Below the pieces are notes generated by a model. That model made no database searches. It was not told the origin of the DNA and saw only the letters and a list, made by a program, of their open reading frames with translations. This document shows, one piece after another, positions 1-14,852 of a DNA stretch of 64,000 nt (positions are counted from its first letter, which is position 1; the number at the start of each line of letters is the position of its first letter). The DNA comes from Halichondria panicea (taxonomy: Eukaryota > Porifera > Demospongiae > Suberitida > Halichondriidae), in the NCBI RefSeq assembly GCF_963675165.1, contig NC_087385.1, forward strand, positions 4,946,412 to 5,010,411. The letters are read 5' to 3'. Made by a program: the position numbers and the translations under genes.

Positions 1-30
1 AGTTGAGTCAGTGACTGACATATGTCTCAC

Positions 31-4499
<4,469 letters not shown>

Positions 4500-4816
4500 G
4501 GTGATTATTGAGGGTGGTTGATTCTAAATAAACCACAACAATTGGTAATAAGTAAATGTAGGTGTGTATAGTGTACATCTTCTCACCTAGTTCCAGTTCT
4601 AAGGCATAGATACTATAGTATAAGGATTTGGCCCAGACGTACTCGAACTCTGGGACGTACAAGCAGTAGTAACAGGGATGGGACTTCGTAATTTAGGTAA
4701 AGATCATTAACATTGAAAACTAATTTAAGTGGTGCTGAAATCTTATCAAGGGCGTCTACAGACTGAGTTATATATGGAAGCCCTATATACACATTGTAGA
4801 TTGGAGTGTGTACTGA

Positions 4817-5241
4817 CAGTGGAGTAGGAACAGGGGGGCCAGGGGGCCAGTGGCCCCCCCAACTTCAGAGCAAGGGGGGGCCGCCAGGCCCCCCCCCAAC
4901 ATTGAATGGGCCTACCCTTCCTGAGTTGGATAGGTGTTCTAAGCAGAATGAATTAAAGAAGGAATTGAATGATAATACTCTTGTAACATGTTTTATTTTG
5001 AACGCAATTTTGGAATTATTATACAACTTGAATGTATAACAAACTTCAGTGTGTATGTGTGTGGGTTTTGAGAGTATGGAACTAATAATCTTGTAGTTTA
5101 GAATTATGATGTCATAATGAGAAGGTATGGCTTCCTGCCTTAAATTTTCCGGCGCTCCGTGCCAGGGGAAGTCCCACTTAGGTGGTGTTTTTACACCACC
5201 CAAGTGGCCCCCCCAACCTTTTAACTGTTCCTACTCCACTG
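4817..5241. mobile_element. Non-autonomous TIR element, 5-bp target duplication
   Basis: Starts CAGTGGAGTAGGAACAG and ends with the inverted match CTGTTCCTACTCCACTG. It is flanked by perfect direct repeats ACTGA (4812-4816 and 5242-5246). GC-rich runs (GGCCCCCCC) lie just inside both ends. No coding capacity. CAGTGG ends resemble hAT-like MITEs, but the 5-bp duplication is shorter than the usual 8 bp. Confidence 0.75.
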
Positions 5242-5246
5242 ACTGA

Positions 5247-5976
5247 GTGTGTTGATACGGAGTGTGTGTGTGTGTGTGCATGTAGCTAGATATAATTATA
5301 CATGTATATACATGGATGCATGTACTCAAACATTTAACTACACTCAGTTTTAATAGGCTAGCTTATGATTTATGCAATAAATACATAAATATACGTACGT
5401 ACAACCCTTCTCAAACGAGAAATTTCTCTTGGAAGCAACAGCTATATGCCGGACCCCATGCAGGTATATAGAATAGGGTATTGGGAAGAATAATGACTCT
5501 TTACACATAGCTAGACCCTAAACCTAGTGGGCAAGTTGTGTGTATTTCAACTGAGGGGAAAGCTATATGGCTATGACATACATGGTATAGATGTATCTAC
5601 AGGGAAGTAGATCTATGTATCTGCTCCTGGTATATACAGTAGCTATAGTCACATCATAGATAATAGAGCACTATGCATGCATGGTCACATGCACATCAAT
5701 TGAAACTACATGCTTGTATATGGCCCGTTATAATCACATGTTTTTATTAGACACAATTAGAACTGTGAATTAAGTAGTAAAACAAACAAGATTCATTGTT
5801 TTGTGTACAATAATGAACTGCACATTCCAGTAGATTCATTGTTGCATGCCCACCAAATCATGTGCAATGGGTGTAAAACTAAGGGTTGCCATTCTGCATA
5901 AACTTGTCATAGTTTGCAGCCATCAACTAACACTGACTCTTCGTCTACTAGCATCAAGTACTGCGCCTAGGTCTAT
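5247..5976. other. Upstream flank of caveolin copy 1; inverted homology to the copy 4 flank
   Basis: No gene seen. From about 5672 to 5976 the sequence is the reverse complement of about 21780-22090, the 5' flank of caveolin copy 4. Homology stops at a GCATGCATG motif, which is also where the large inverted duplication begins at 22090. A short GT repeat is at about 5261-5278. Confidence 0.7.
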
Positions 5977-6651
5977 ATGACTGAAATGGAGACCAAGCTT
6001 CCCATGTATCAACAAGGTGTCTATCAAGAAGCCTCACCCACTGCCCCGGCCGGATCATATCAGCCATATCAGTCGAACGCTCAGCAGCTAGAGGTACAAC
6101 ACCATGACGAGAGAAACGATGATGACAACAATCCGCAGTCCAAGAATGACTCCGACATAATACTTCCAATAGACCCAGGAGATGTCCCACAACAAAAATA
6201 CCTCAGTGTAAGCCATAGCACTGCATGCGATTTCAGATACCTATACCATCTACTTATTACTCACTATACACCATGCACACACACGCAGCTTGAGTTTGAC
6301 GCGGCCTTCCACGAGCATAAGAAGACCAGTTTGGTGAAGCCAATGCATGATATCCTTGGAATTGTCTACAAATGGACGAAGCTCATCACTTATCACGTCT
6401 TTGTGATTATCATTGGGATTCCACTAATGATAGTCTGGGCTCTGGTAAATGGCATAACGGCATTCACCTACTCGTGGCTTTGGAGTCCTGCTATGCGTAT
6501 CACTATCTTCTGGATTGCAGCTACACTACCTCTGGTTACCATGCCACTGGTGACCATCTTTAGGCCTTTGACAGATGTGGCAGCTCGCTGCTTCAGTCAG
6601 ATCCGTGTAAAAGTAGCCCTCGATGGAAAAGGATTTGTTCAAAATGTCTAA
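5977..6651 (+). CDS. Caveolin-like protein, copy 1
   Basis: Two exons, 5977-6207 and 6289-6651, with an 81-bp GT-AG intron (phase 0) that happens to stay open; product 197 aa. Exon 1 gives a hydrophilic Asp/Asn-rich N-terminus ending DIILPIDPGDVPQQKYLS. Exon 2 starts LEFDAAFHEHKKTS, where human caveolin-1 has its FEDVIAEPEG signature, and continues with GIPLMIVW, a long hydrophobic hairpin and FRPLTDVAARCFSQIR. Against caveolin-1 as recalled, about 105 residues align without a gap: signature Phe and Glu, TK, GIP, Trp, the P132 equivalent, PL and FSxxR are shared. The cysteines equivalent to 133, 143 and 156 are absent. Expected to be a hairpin membrane-inserted oligomeric scaffold. Start chosen at MTEMETK; the second Met (5986) matches the start in copies 3, 7 and 8. 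Confidence 0.88.
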   Translation: MTEMETKLPMYQQGVYQEASPTAPAGSYQPYQSNAQQLEVQHHDERNDDDNNPQSKNDSDIILPIDPGDVPQQKYLSVSHSTACDFRYLYHLLITHYTPCTHTQLEFDAAFHEHKKTSLVKPMHDILGIVYKWTKLITYHVFVIIIGIPLMIVWALVNGITAFTYSWLWSPAMRITIFWIAATLPLVTMPLVTIFRPLTDVAARCFSQIRVKVALDGKGFVQNV

Positions 6652-7067
6652 CGAGGAATTTCACTGCCGTAATATATAATCAATGGTACTGTACACTTAG
6701 CTTAGAATTTTATGTGATTGCCACAATCCCTTCCTGTATCTAAATATGAGGAGCTATTTTGATCTGAATGCATGTGTATAGATCTATATAGCTCTCTGTA
6801 CTAATTATACCTATAGTATATAGAATTCCGAATTAATCCGTGTGCATGGTGGTGCAGCTGATAGACAACAAAATTCATTGTTAGTGCACAATTAATACAT
6901 GTGATGTCGATGAGCTTGATCCAGTAAATTCATTTATCCATCCAATCATGCATGTGATGAACTGCAATGGGTGTGGAATTTTAAAACTATGGTAAGCAAC
7001 AAAATTCATTGTTAGTGCACAATACATGTGATGAGCTCGATCCAGTAAATTCATTATCCATCCAATC
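6652..7067. repeat. Copy 1 3' flank with a ~130-bp direct duplication
   Basis: No gene. Sequence beginning CAACAAAATTCATTG at about 6866 recurs at about 6997, each copy continuing with TTAGTGCAC and a CCATCCAATC end. The second copy runs directly into the TIR element at 7068. Confidence 0.7.
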
Positions 7068-8198
7068 TAGCCTCGATCCCAGGCCGAGTTTTCGCTTTTA
7101 TAACGGTTACTCGATCCCAGGCCGAGTTTTCGCTTTTATAACGGTTAGGCGAACAACTGGGCCTGGTACTAGTTGTCTGCGCATGCGTCAGTCGTTCGTC
7201 AGATTCTGACGAATGGATATTCTCGTTCACTTTGGTGACATTTATATTTGTGTACTATCGTGTACTAGAAGTCAGTTCCCGTTTTATCATTATTGGAATC
7301 GATTGGAATGGCTCTTAGCTGAAGCTTCTCTCTTCTCTGAAGCTTATTCTGAAGACTGAACAACAAGGGAAGAGGTATAAAGCTTTGTCAAGCTTGTTAA
7401 GGTCAGATATTTTTGTGTGGGCCCTATGGCCGGCTAGGCTATGCTATCAAGTCTTGTTCATGTTTGGCAAGAATGTAGGTAGACTATAGTTTCATCATTA
7501 ATATGGTGGATCAAGTGAAGAGTGTGAGCTAGAGAACTTGGTGCTGCCATCATCAGCTCGTCGACAATGACACTATAACCGAGAAATTTAATATGTATAG
7601 ATCTACACGTATTTAAAATGTCTACTTCTCTGTACAGGAGCAATGGCTAATATCCAGCTATCCCAACAGTGCTCCTCTTGGCTATACTAACGGACGAGAC
7701 TGGACAGTTTGAGGTAAGGGTTTAACCGTCTTTGGTTTCTTTTAATATTGTCCTATACTCACAGACACAGGACTGGAGTATGACCTGCTCATTCGAGCGT
7801 TGCTGGGTAGCTCAGAGACATCAAGAGAATCTACGTTTTCTCAAGTAATGAGTTACGAGTTGGGGCCTAGAATCAGAGAAGTCCAGCAGCCTGCTAAATC
7901 TTTTTGAAACGTAATTTGAAGGCATTCAATCATCCTGAAGTTGCCCTGGGTCACTGTAATTGTGCTGCAGCACAACTGGCAACTCCCCAGGCCTTTGTGA
8001 AGCAGCTCCCTATGTGCATCTTTTGTGTACTCACTCTGTGCATTTTCTGTGTACAATTTTCTATTATTGATTTATTAAATATTTTTGCCGACCACAAATA
8101 TACAATGAAAATTTGACGCATGCGCAGACAACTAGTACCAGGCCCAGTTGTTCGCCTAACCGTTATAAAAGCGAAAACTCGGCCTGGGATCGAGGCTA
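7068..8198. mobile_element. Mutator-like non-autonomous TIR element (1.13 kb)
   Basis: Ends are TAGCCTCGATCCCAGGCC and its inverse; long terminal inverted repeats of about 80 bp extend to GCGCATGCGTCA. The first ~36 bp of the left end are tandemly duplicated (7073-7147). The interior matches the element at 15605-16692 in opposite orientation, including small open frames that have no known homologue and are probably chance. No transposase. No target duplication is visible at this copy, but 9-bp duplications flank relatives at 15605, 22303 and 29605. Confidence 0.8.
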
Positions 8199-8835
8199 CA
8201 CGTACACAAGCATTAACTGGAGCGGTAAGGATCGACAGTACAAAACACCACTGTTGCTATGGACCTCAAGTGGTTGCTAAGATCAGAGGGGTGTGGCCAT
8301 GCTATCTGAGCATGCTCAGTAGGAAAACAATGGCGACCTCACCTCTGTACCTATTAAAGAGGGCGTAGCTTCCACCCTAACAAATTTAACTTCGAAGGAA
8401 ATAGATTAGTTACTGCACTACCCAAGGCGACAGAGAACAGTACGATGCCATTAGTTTGTCCTGTGGACCTACAGTTCTCTAGATTATCTGACTGAAGAAC
8501 CTGAGGAGAAGAATGACAAAAAGTTGTTGTTTTTTTACTTTTGCTGTTTTTATAACTTTTTCGTACAAAGTTCAATTCAGTTCATATTTCACACAAATGT
8601 CACAAATGATATGGGCAACAGATATATAAAGTCAAAATAACTTTGTCTTGCTTCTTGGGTGAGATCCAGAGGGGGGCTTTTTGCTGTTTTCGACCCAACC
8701 CTACTATTAGCACTACCGTGCTAATGATTATAATTATGGGCGTTTAAACGTATTGGTTAACGGAGTTAATCAGGGAGACTCCTCATACCCCAAAGATTTC
8801 CACATAATCCTGCGCATGCGTACCGCTGCGTAATA
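8199..8835. other. Non-coding interval 5' of the DIRS-type element
   Basis: No gene recognised. Probably includes the left terminal region of the retrotransposon; its exact end was not found. CGCATGCG-type palindromes occur near 8812. Confidence 0.4.
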
Positions 8836-11269
8836 ATGGCCACAGGCACAATTTTAGTGCGCAGGCGCGGTTACGGGGGTGACAACATTACTTTCGCATT
8901 CGCTGCAACTCAAGCAAGCTCTGAGAGACGCTTCTGCTATCTGAATTCAATTCAAAGTCAAATGATGGCTAAAGGCTCAACTCCTGCAATTCTAGGCACG
9001 CTCAACTCACTCTTCGCCATTCCACAAGTGCAGGAGCACCTCAACAGTTCTGGCTCAGTTAGTACTCCCAACAGTTTGGGACCAGCTACCAGCACTACCA
9101 GCAGTACTGCCGTCTCAACAGTTGCTGTTGCAGCTGGTACAGCTAACCCCACTCAACCTTCTCTCCCTTCCACCTTAGGAACGGCTGTTTCCTTGGAAGG
9201 TGAGAGAAATAAATTGTTTTGGTGTTTGTTTTTGGCAAGTGTCAAAAGTTGTGTGCGTACTATAAGTGTTGCTATATATGTGCTTGGCTGAGTGTTGCAA
9301 ATGGAGCTTCTTCTTTTGCACCATTCAGCTCAGTCACTAGCATGGGAGCAAAAAAGCAAGCCCAGCAGGGACAATCCAGCAAACACCACTGCAGGTGTAG
9401 GGTGTTGCAAAAAGAGCTTAGTATTGCACAGCTCAGCTCCAGCCACTAGCAAGTGAGCAAAAAGCAAAAAAACCCAGCATGGGAAAGTCAGCAAAAACAC
9501 CACTGCAGGTGCAGGGTGTTGCAAAAAGAGCTTAGTATTGCACAGCTCATGCAGTTTCAGTCACTAGCAAGTGAGCAAAAAAGCAAACCCAGCTTGGGAA
9601 ATTCAGCAAAAACACCACTGCAGGTGCAGGGTGTTGCAAAAAGAGCTTAGTATTGCACAGCTCAGCTCCAGCCACTAGCAAGTGAGCAAAAAGCAAAAAA
9701 ACCCAGCTTGGGAAATTCAGCAAAAACACCACTGCAGGTGCAGGGTGTTGCAAAAAGAGCTTAGTATTGCACAGCTCAGTTTCAGTCACTAGCAAGTGAG
9801 CAAAAAAAAGCAAACCCGGCTTGGGAAATTCAGCAAAAAACACCACTGCAGGTGCAGGGTGTTGCAAAAAGAGCTTAGTATTGCACAGCTCAGCTCCAGT
9901 CACTAGCAAGTGAGCAAAAAGCAAACACAGCTTGGGAAATTCAGCAAAAACACCATTGCAGGTGTAGGGTGTTGCAAAAGAGCTTAGTATTGCACAGCTC
10001 AGCTCCAGTCACTAGCAAGTGAGCCAAACAGAATGCATTATAATTATTACTGGGCAATTCAGCAAAACACCTCTACATGCAGAGGTGTAGGGTGTTACAA
10101 AAAGAGCTTAGTATTGCACACATGCAGCTCAGCAGTCATGCATGCACTATATATAGCAAGCGAGCAAATAGTATAGCAGTGAGTGTTTCTGGCATTTTCA
10201 GCAAAAAGGCGATCAGAGTATTTGTATACTTCGGCAGTGCAAATAATATACAGCTATAGCTGCATAGGTGGAATCGCAAAATGCATGGAGGATATTGGCA
10301 CTGCAGTCCGCTTTATGTATTAATTCCATTGCAGGCACGATTGCGGGACTAGGGGTGCTACCCCCTTTGCACACAGTCGCATCATTGCTGCCATCCGGTG
10401 CCGGGACACAAGGCATGTGCATCCAACCATCAGTCCCACTCATATCTCAACCAGCTTCAGCAATACCCAATGCATCGACAATATGGCGAGCAGCTGAGGC
10501 TCAGAGTAACTATCTACCCCAACAGTCTATCAGTCACGAGGGATTGGTAGCAAGTTTATACCTCGGTGATGGGGTTGTGCCCGTACCTGAAAAGCTAATG
10601 AAAAAAATATGGTCTTTGGAATACATCGAAATGAACCAGCTACTACCCGAGGCTTGGGTGCAAGATAGCTATTCAGAATCATCGTCACATTGTTGCCACA
10701 ATGCAAGTGCGAGCAAGCCTAAGAAGGGAGTTTCTTCTATATTCTCGTGGATACAGTGCTACAGCACTCTGGTGAGCATACTCGCTCACAAATTCCCGTC
10801 TAAGGTGCCTCAATTGATGGCCTACCAATCCATCATTGTAAGATGCTACACGGATTACGAAGGAGACGGTTGGTTGGCATATGACAGAGCATATCGGCGG
10901 AAAGCGGCATACGAAAAGTGCCTGGACTGGTCGAAGTTAAATGTTGCATTTTATCAATTCTGCCTCGCAGGCAATGCAAAGAGGAACGCGGTTTGCAGAA
11001 TTTGTTTGAGACACGACCACCAGACAGCCGACTGCAATGAAGCAGATAAAAACTACCTGAGGTCAGGGTATCCCACACCCGATGTGGGATTCAGCAGACC
11101 GGTAAATTCAGGGGTGGAGATTTGCAGGCTCTACAATGCAATCGGCGAATCCAAGTGTAAGTATAAAGAATGCAGATTCGCGCATTTATGCAAATTCTGC
11201 AAAAAGCCACATCCAGCCCCAAAGTGCCAAGGATCGGGAAAGACTGCAAAACGTAGTAGGCCATTCTAG
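8836..11269 (+). CDS. DIRS-type gag-like protein, apparently two exons
   Basis: Exon 1 about 8836-9199 (start at 8836 or at the MM pair 8962/8965) encodes a Ser/Thr/Ala-rich segment. A GT donor at 9200 and an AG acceptor at 10333-10334 (GCAG) join it in phase to the open frame ending at 11269. The C-terminal part has a gag-like helical region with FSWIQCYSTLVSILAHKFP and DGWLAYDRAYRRK. It then has a CCHC zinc knuckle (CRICLRHDHQTADC, C-x2-C-x4-H-x4-C) and a second Cys/His cluster near the end (CRLYN to CKFCKK). The 1.1-kb intron holds a minisatellite. Exon joining is inferred from splice consensus and phase only. Confidence 0.7.
9290..10175. repeat. Minisatellite, about seven units of ~114 bp
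   Basis: The landmark GCAAAAAGAGCTTAGTATTG recurs at about 9407, 9521, 9636, 9750 and 9864, then with small changes at 9974 and 10097. Spacings are 114, 115, 114, 114, 110 and 123 bp. A degenerate first unit begins near 9300. It lies wholly in the predicted gag intron. Confidence 0.93.
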
Positions 11270-11628
11270 AGAGACAAACAAGCAAAAAACTGAGAACTCA
11301 ACGAACTATATTACTATATATACATATCTGAGTGTGCTTAGTCATTAATAATTATTATGCTATAATTATTATTACTCATCTCAGCTGTTTATGCTTATCA
11401 GATTGCTCATGGGCCGCTTGCTTTAAATGCGCATGTGGTGAACAGCATTTTGTATTATTATGTGCATGCAATGTCACATTTGCAGCATGCTTGCAGGAAG
11501 TCTGTATCCATCAAGGTGGCTCTAAATCAGTTGTTCAGTTCATTTATGTCTACCCTTGCGGTATGACCTTGAGAGCATTCAGTAGTGATACTGTTTGTTC
11601 TCACACTTCCTGACAATGGCTTTCTTAT

Positions 11629-13275
11629 TTGCTTGCTGCAGGCTATCAATACACAGCTGATTTAGTCGCCCTGGAGCAATTCAGGCAGTCTGAGCATACT
11701 GTTGTGACATCAGCAGAGCTGAGTCGAATTGTCACACCACTAAATGCTGAGGCCTGGGAAGCCTGTTTGCTGAACCATCCGGATAGGTTGTTTGCTTATT
11801 ACATCAGCAATGGTGTTCGATGCGGTTTTCGTTTGGGCTACAATCGAGAGTCTAAGGTAATCTCGGCAAAATCAAACATGATCTCAGCTGCTGCACACCC
11901 CTCAATTGTAGCAGATTATATTGCAAAAGAGCTTGTTAAGGGTCGTACCATTCCTTGGCACTCATTACCGGCTCAAGTCAGTCGATTTGGGGTAATACCG
12001 AAAAAGCATCAGCCAGGCGAATGGCGGTTGATTGTTGATCTCTCAGCACCAGAGGGCAAAAGTGTAAACGACGGTATTCAAAAACAACTTTGCTCGCTGC
12101 AATATATAAAAGTCACTGACGTTGCAGCTCAGGTTTATAAGGCCGGCAAAGGAGCATTAATGGCAAAAATGGATGTTAAAAGTGCGTTTAGAACAATTCC
12201 AGTGCATCCAGATGATCGGCTACTACTCGGCACTTTTTGGGAACGACAATATTACGTGGATACAGTCCTTCCTTTTGGCCTCCGATCGGCTCCCAAGATA
12301 TTCAATGCAGTGGCTGATGCTCTGCAGTGGATCGTGAAGCAAAACGGTGTCACGTACCTTGAGCATTACTTGGATGACTTTATAACAATTGGGGGAGAAG
12401 ATACGGAGGAGTGTGCAGACAATTTGTCAATGCTGCTGCAGATGTGTGCCACTCTGGGCATTCCGGTAGCACCCGAAAAGACAGTCACTCCTACGCCAAT
12501 TATTACATTCTTAGGCATTGAGATAGACTCGATTGCCCAGCAACTTCGCCTCCCGGCAGAGAAAATGGCACGAATATTAAAGATGCTACGTTCGTGGTCT
12601 AGCAAAAAGAATGCAACGAAAAAAGATCTCCAGTCTTTGGCTGGTACACTGGAGGACGCAGCTCGTATCATAAAGCCAGGAAAGGCATTTTTGAGGCGTA
12701 TCTACACGGCTGTAGGGGGTTTATTCAAGCCTCATCATCACGTACGTCTAAACGAGGCAGTTCGATCCGATTTAGCTTGGTGGTTAGCATTTATGGAGAA
12801 ATGGAATGGCATCACCCTGTTCTCTACCTGTTGCACAACAATTCCGTCGGTGATTGTTACGTCGGATGCTTCGGGTTCCTGGGGCTGTGGTGCATATACC
12901 AGGCATCACTGGTTTCAGATCCCATGGGCTCTATATGAAAGTTATGCCGCTGAAAATATCGCAACCAAAGAAATGCTCCCCATTATAGTTGCAGCAGCTT
13001 TGTGGGGTAGTTGTTGGCAAGGGGACAAGGTCCTCTTTCGGTGTGACAATATGGCAGTAGTCGCAGCACTTTCAAAACGGTTTTGCAAGGACAGACAGAT
13101 GATGCATTTGCTCCGTTGTTTGCATTTTTTCGAAGCTTACTACAGGTTCAATCTTATTTCTGAACATATTTGTGGTATCGATAATGATTTAGCTGATGAT
13201 CTGTCACGTGACAATCTCTCTGCTTTCTTACAGAAGTCCAACCTCTCGGCAACAGCGGTATCGGCAATACCTTAG
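11629..13275 (+). CDS. DIRS-type reverse transcriptase-RNase H
   Basis: About 545 aa. The RT core contains MDVKSAFRTIPVHPDD, LPFGLRSAPKIFNAVADAL and the catalytic YLDD box (HYLDDFITIG). An RNase H domain follows with VTSDASGSWGCGAY, the ENIATKEMLPI region, FRCDNMAVVAAL and a final NDLADDLSR. The frame opens at 11629 with TTG, not ATG. A pyrimidine-rich tract ending CTGCAG at about 11640 looks like a 3' splice site, so the protein may be made from a spliced transcript or as a fusion with gag. No internal stops. It overlaps the recombinase frame by 80 bases. Confidence 0.9.
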   Translation: MLAAGYQYTADLVALEQFRQSEHTVVTSAELSRIVTPLNAEAWEACLLNHPDRLFAYYISNGVRCGFRLGYNRESKVISAKSNMISAAAHPSIVADYIAKELVKGRTIPWHSLPAQVSRFGVIPKKHQPGEWRLIVDLSAPEGKSVNDGIQKQLCSLQYIKVTDVAAQVYKAGKGALMAKMDVKSAFRTIPVHPDDRLLLGTFWERQYYVDTVLPFGLRSAPKIFNAVADALQWIVKQNGVTYLEHYLDDFITIGGEDTEECADNLSMLLQMCATLGIPVAPEKTVTPTPIITFLGIEIDSIAQQLRLPAEKMARILKMLRSWSSKKNATKKDLQSLAGTLEDAARIIKPGKAFLRRIYTAVGGLFKPHHHVRLNEAVRSDLAWWLAFMEKWNGITLFSTCCTTIPSVIVTSDASGSWGCGAYTRHHWFQIPWALYESYAAENIATKEMLPIIVAAALWGSCWQGDKVLFRCDNMAVVAALSKRFCKDRQMMHLLRCLHFFEAYYRFNLISEHICGIDNDLADDLSRDNLSAFLQKSNLSATAVSAIP

Positions 13276-14287
13276 AAATGTTGATGGGCTCCAGGCCAGA
13301 TTGGATGTCACAACATTGGAGGCGGATGTTCAACGCTACTTTGAACAAGGTTTAGCTCAGTCCACCCAAAAAACTTACAAAAGTGGAATTAAAAAGTTTT
13401 ATGAGTTTTGTGCTAGGTTACCCCCTCAGTTTGTGTCACTCCCTATTACTCAATCTATGCTTTGCTTATATGTATCATATTTAGCTCGCAGTGGTCTATC
13501 ATATTCCACTATCAATTCTTACCTCTCGGCATTGCGTCACCTGCATATCCTTCATAATTTTCCCGAACCTCAGCAAGCGGCTTGGCAAAAATTCATGCTA
13601 GTCAAGAGAGGCATTAGAAAAGAGAAAGCAATCTCTCACCCCCAAAAACCTAGGCTGCCTATTACCCCAGACATTTTGAGGCAGATAAAAGCACTATGGT
13701 CTGTTGAACCAATACAACCAGATACAGTCATGCTTTGGGCTGCGAGCTGTTTGTGCTTTTTCGGTTTCTTCAGGTTGGGAGAAATTACTTGCTCGTCTGC
13801 CAATGCAGTCAATCACAAGGACCTGCTCCTTGCTGATCTGGCAGTTGATAGCCATGCTGGCCCGACCTACATCTCGGTCACCTTGAAGCAGTCCAAGACA
13901 GACCAATTCCGGAGAGGTGCGCTTGTGATAATTGGCAGAACAGATGACGATTTATGCCCTGTAGCAGCCCTCTTACAATACATCGCGGTTCGAGGTACAC
14001 ATTCAGGCCCCTTGTTTATTTACGCCGATGGGAAGTTCCTGACAAAACAGAGCTTTGTTCCACGCATCAGGGAAGCCTTATCGGCACTCGGCTTGAATAA
14101 TACTCACTACGCTGGCCACAGTTTTCGTATCGGGGCAGCTTCAACCGCTGCCAAAGCGAATATTGAAGATTCAATGATAAAAACGTTAGGAAGATGGGAA
14201 AGCAGTGCCTTCCTGACGTACATTCGTACTCCACCAGCTCTGATAGCAAGGATGGCAAAAACACTATCATCCCCTACCACGGACTAG
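13196..14287 (+). CDS. DIRS-type tyrosine recombinase
   Basis: 363 aa, frame +1 relative to the RT frame. The N-terminal SAM-like core-binding region (QSTQKTYKSGIKKFYEFC) is followed by a catalytic domain with FFGFFRLGEIT (first Arg), HSFRIGAAS (HxxR) and GRWESSAFLTYIRTP (Trp and nucleophile Tyr). All expected catalytic residues are present, so the element could be recently active. Role in the family: integration of a circular double-stranded intermediate without target duplication. Confidence 0.9.
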   Translation: MICHVTISLLSYRSPTSRQQRYRQYLRNVDGLQARLDVTTLEADVQRYFEQGLAQSTQKTYKSGIKKFYEFCARLPPQFVSLPITQSMLCLYVSYLARSGLSYSTINSYLSALRHLHILHNFPEPQQAAWQKFMLVKRGIRKEKAISHPQKPRLPITPDILRQIKALWSVEPIQPDTVMLWAASCLCFFGFFRLGEITCSSANAVNHKDLLLADLAVDSHAGPTYISVTLKQSKTDQFRRGALVIIGRTDDDLCPVAALLQYIAVRGTHSGPLFIYADGKFLTKQSFVPRIREALSALGLNNTHYAGHSFRIGAASTAAKANIEDSMIKTLGRWESSAFLTYIRTPPALIARMAKTLSSPTTD

Positions 14288-14852
14288 ATCTAAGTCATGT
14301 TTTATTTATTCATTTAATCACACTTATTTTTGTTGGAGGAATGGTACCGTATTCACGGTACGGTGGACTCACGTTGTCTATAATGATTAGATTTACACAA
14401 CTTTGGCATTCCTTATCAAAAAATAGACGTTATTGACCGACTGAGTTAGCTAATGCTTAACATGCTAGCAGTGCGATTCTCAGTCAGTCAGGGTAGTGTG
14501 ACGTTTAACTAGCCTCGAGGCTCAGCCGCTTTAAAATAAGTCGTGACTCGAGGCTAGGCTTTTGTGCCTTGCATGATGTTGTGTATTTGAGTCTAGTGCT
14601 CAGCTTTCCTCCAATACTCTTCAAGCTTAGCCCTAGAGGGCGGGCAATCAAGCTAAACCAGCACATTCAACAGGATGTAGACCGTAGATTAATCCGGACA
14701 CTTCGCATGCTCTATAAAAATCTGTTCCAATTATACAATTTCCAAAATAATTATTTATTGCTGTCCGATAAATTAGAAGATATACGGTATTCATAATTAT
14801 TGTTTAAGACTGTCTCAAAGTATTATTGATTTATACAGAAAAAGAGTCCCTA
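14288..14852. other. 3' region of the DIRS-type element and flank of caveolin copy 2
   Basis: No gene. Contains a small TAGCC/GGCTA palindrome at 14510-14556. At about 14762-14790 there is an element end CCGATAAATTAGAAG running to TACGGTA that is also found at 36809-36835. The 3' flank of caveolin copy 2 starts directly after it. Confidence 0.55.

Larger units (their letters stand above)
8836..14287 (+). mobile_element. DIRS-order retrotransposon with tyrosine recombinase
   Basis: Contains, in order, a gag-like region, RT-RNase H and a tyrosine recombinase, all open and on one strand. This order plus a recombinase instead of a DDE integrase defines the DIRS order. No methyltransferase-like domain is seen between RNase H and recombinase; many DIRS-proper elements have one, so a Ngaro- or PAT-like lineage is possible. 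Termini are not determined: the coordinates cover only the coding span, and the true element extends on both sides. Confidence 0.88.

Noticed and set aside
5977-6651. Caveolin copy 1 as one uninterrupted 224-aa frame
   Set aside because: The middle 81 bp has GT and AG borders, matches the introns of the other copies, and codes for a non-conserved segment; two exons are more likely.
7458-7643. 61-aa frame conserved between the 7068 and 15605 elements
   Set aside because: Identity follows from the recent transposon copies; too short for a transposase and without motifs.
9290-10175. CRISPR-like array
   Set aside because: Units of ~114 bp are repeated along their whole length with no unique spacers; a eukaryotic minisatellite.
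11629-13275. LTR retrotransposon (Ty3/Gypsy) assignment
   Set aside because: No protease or DDE integrase; a tyrosine recombinase follows, and no long terminal repeats were seen.
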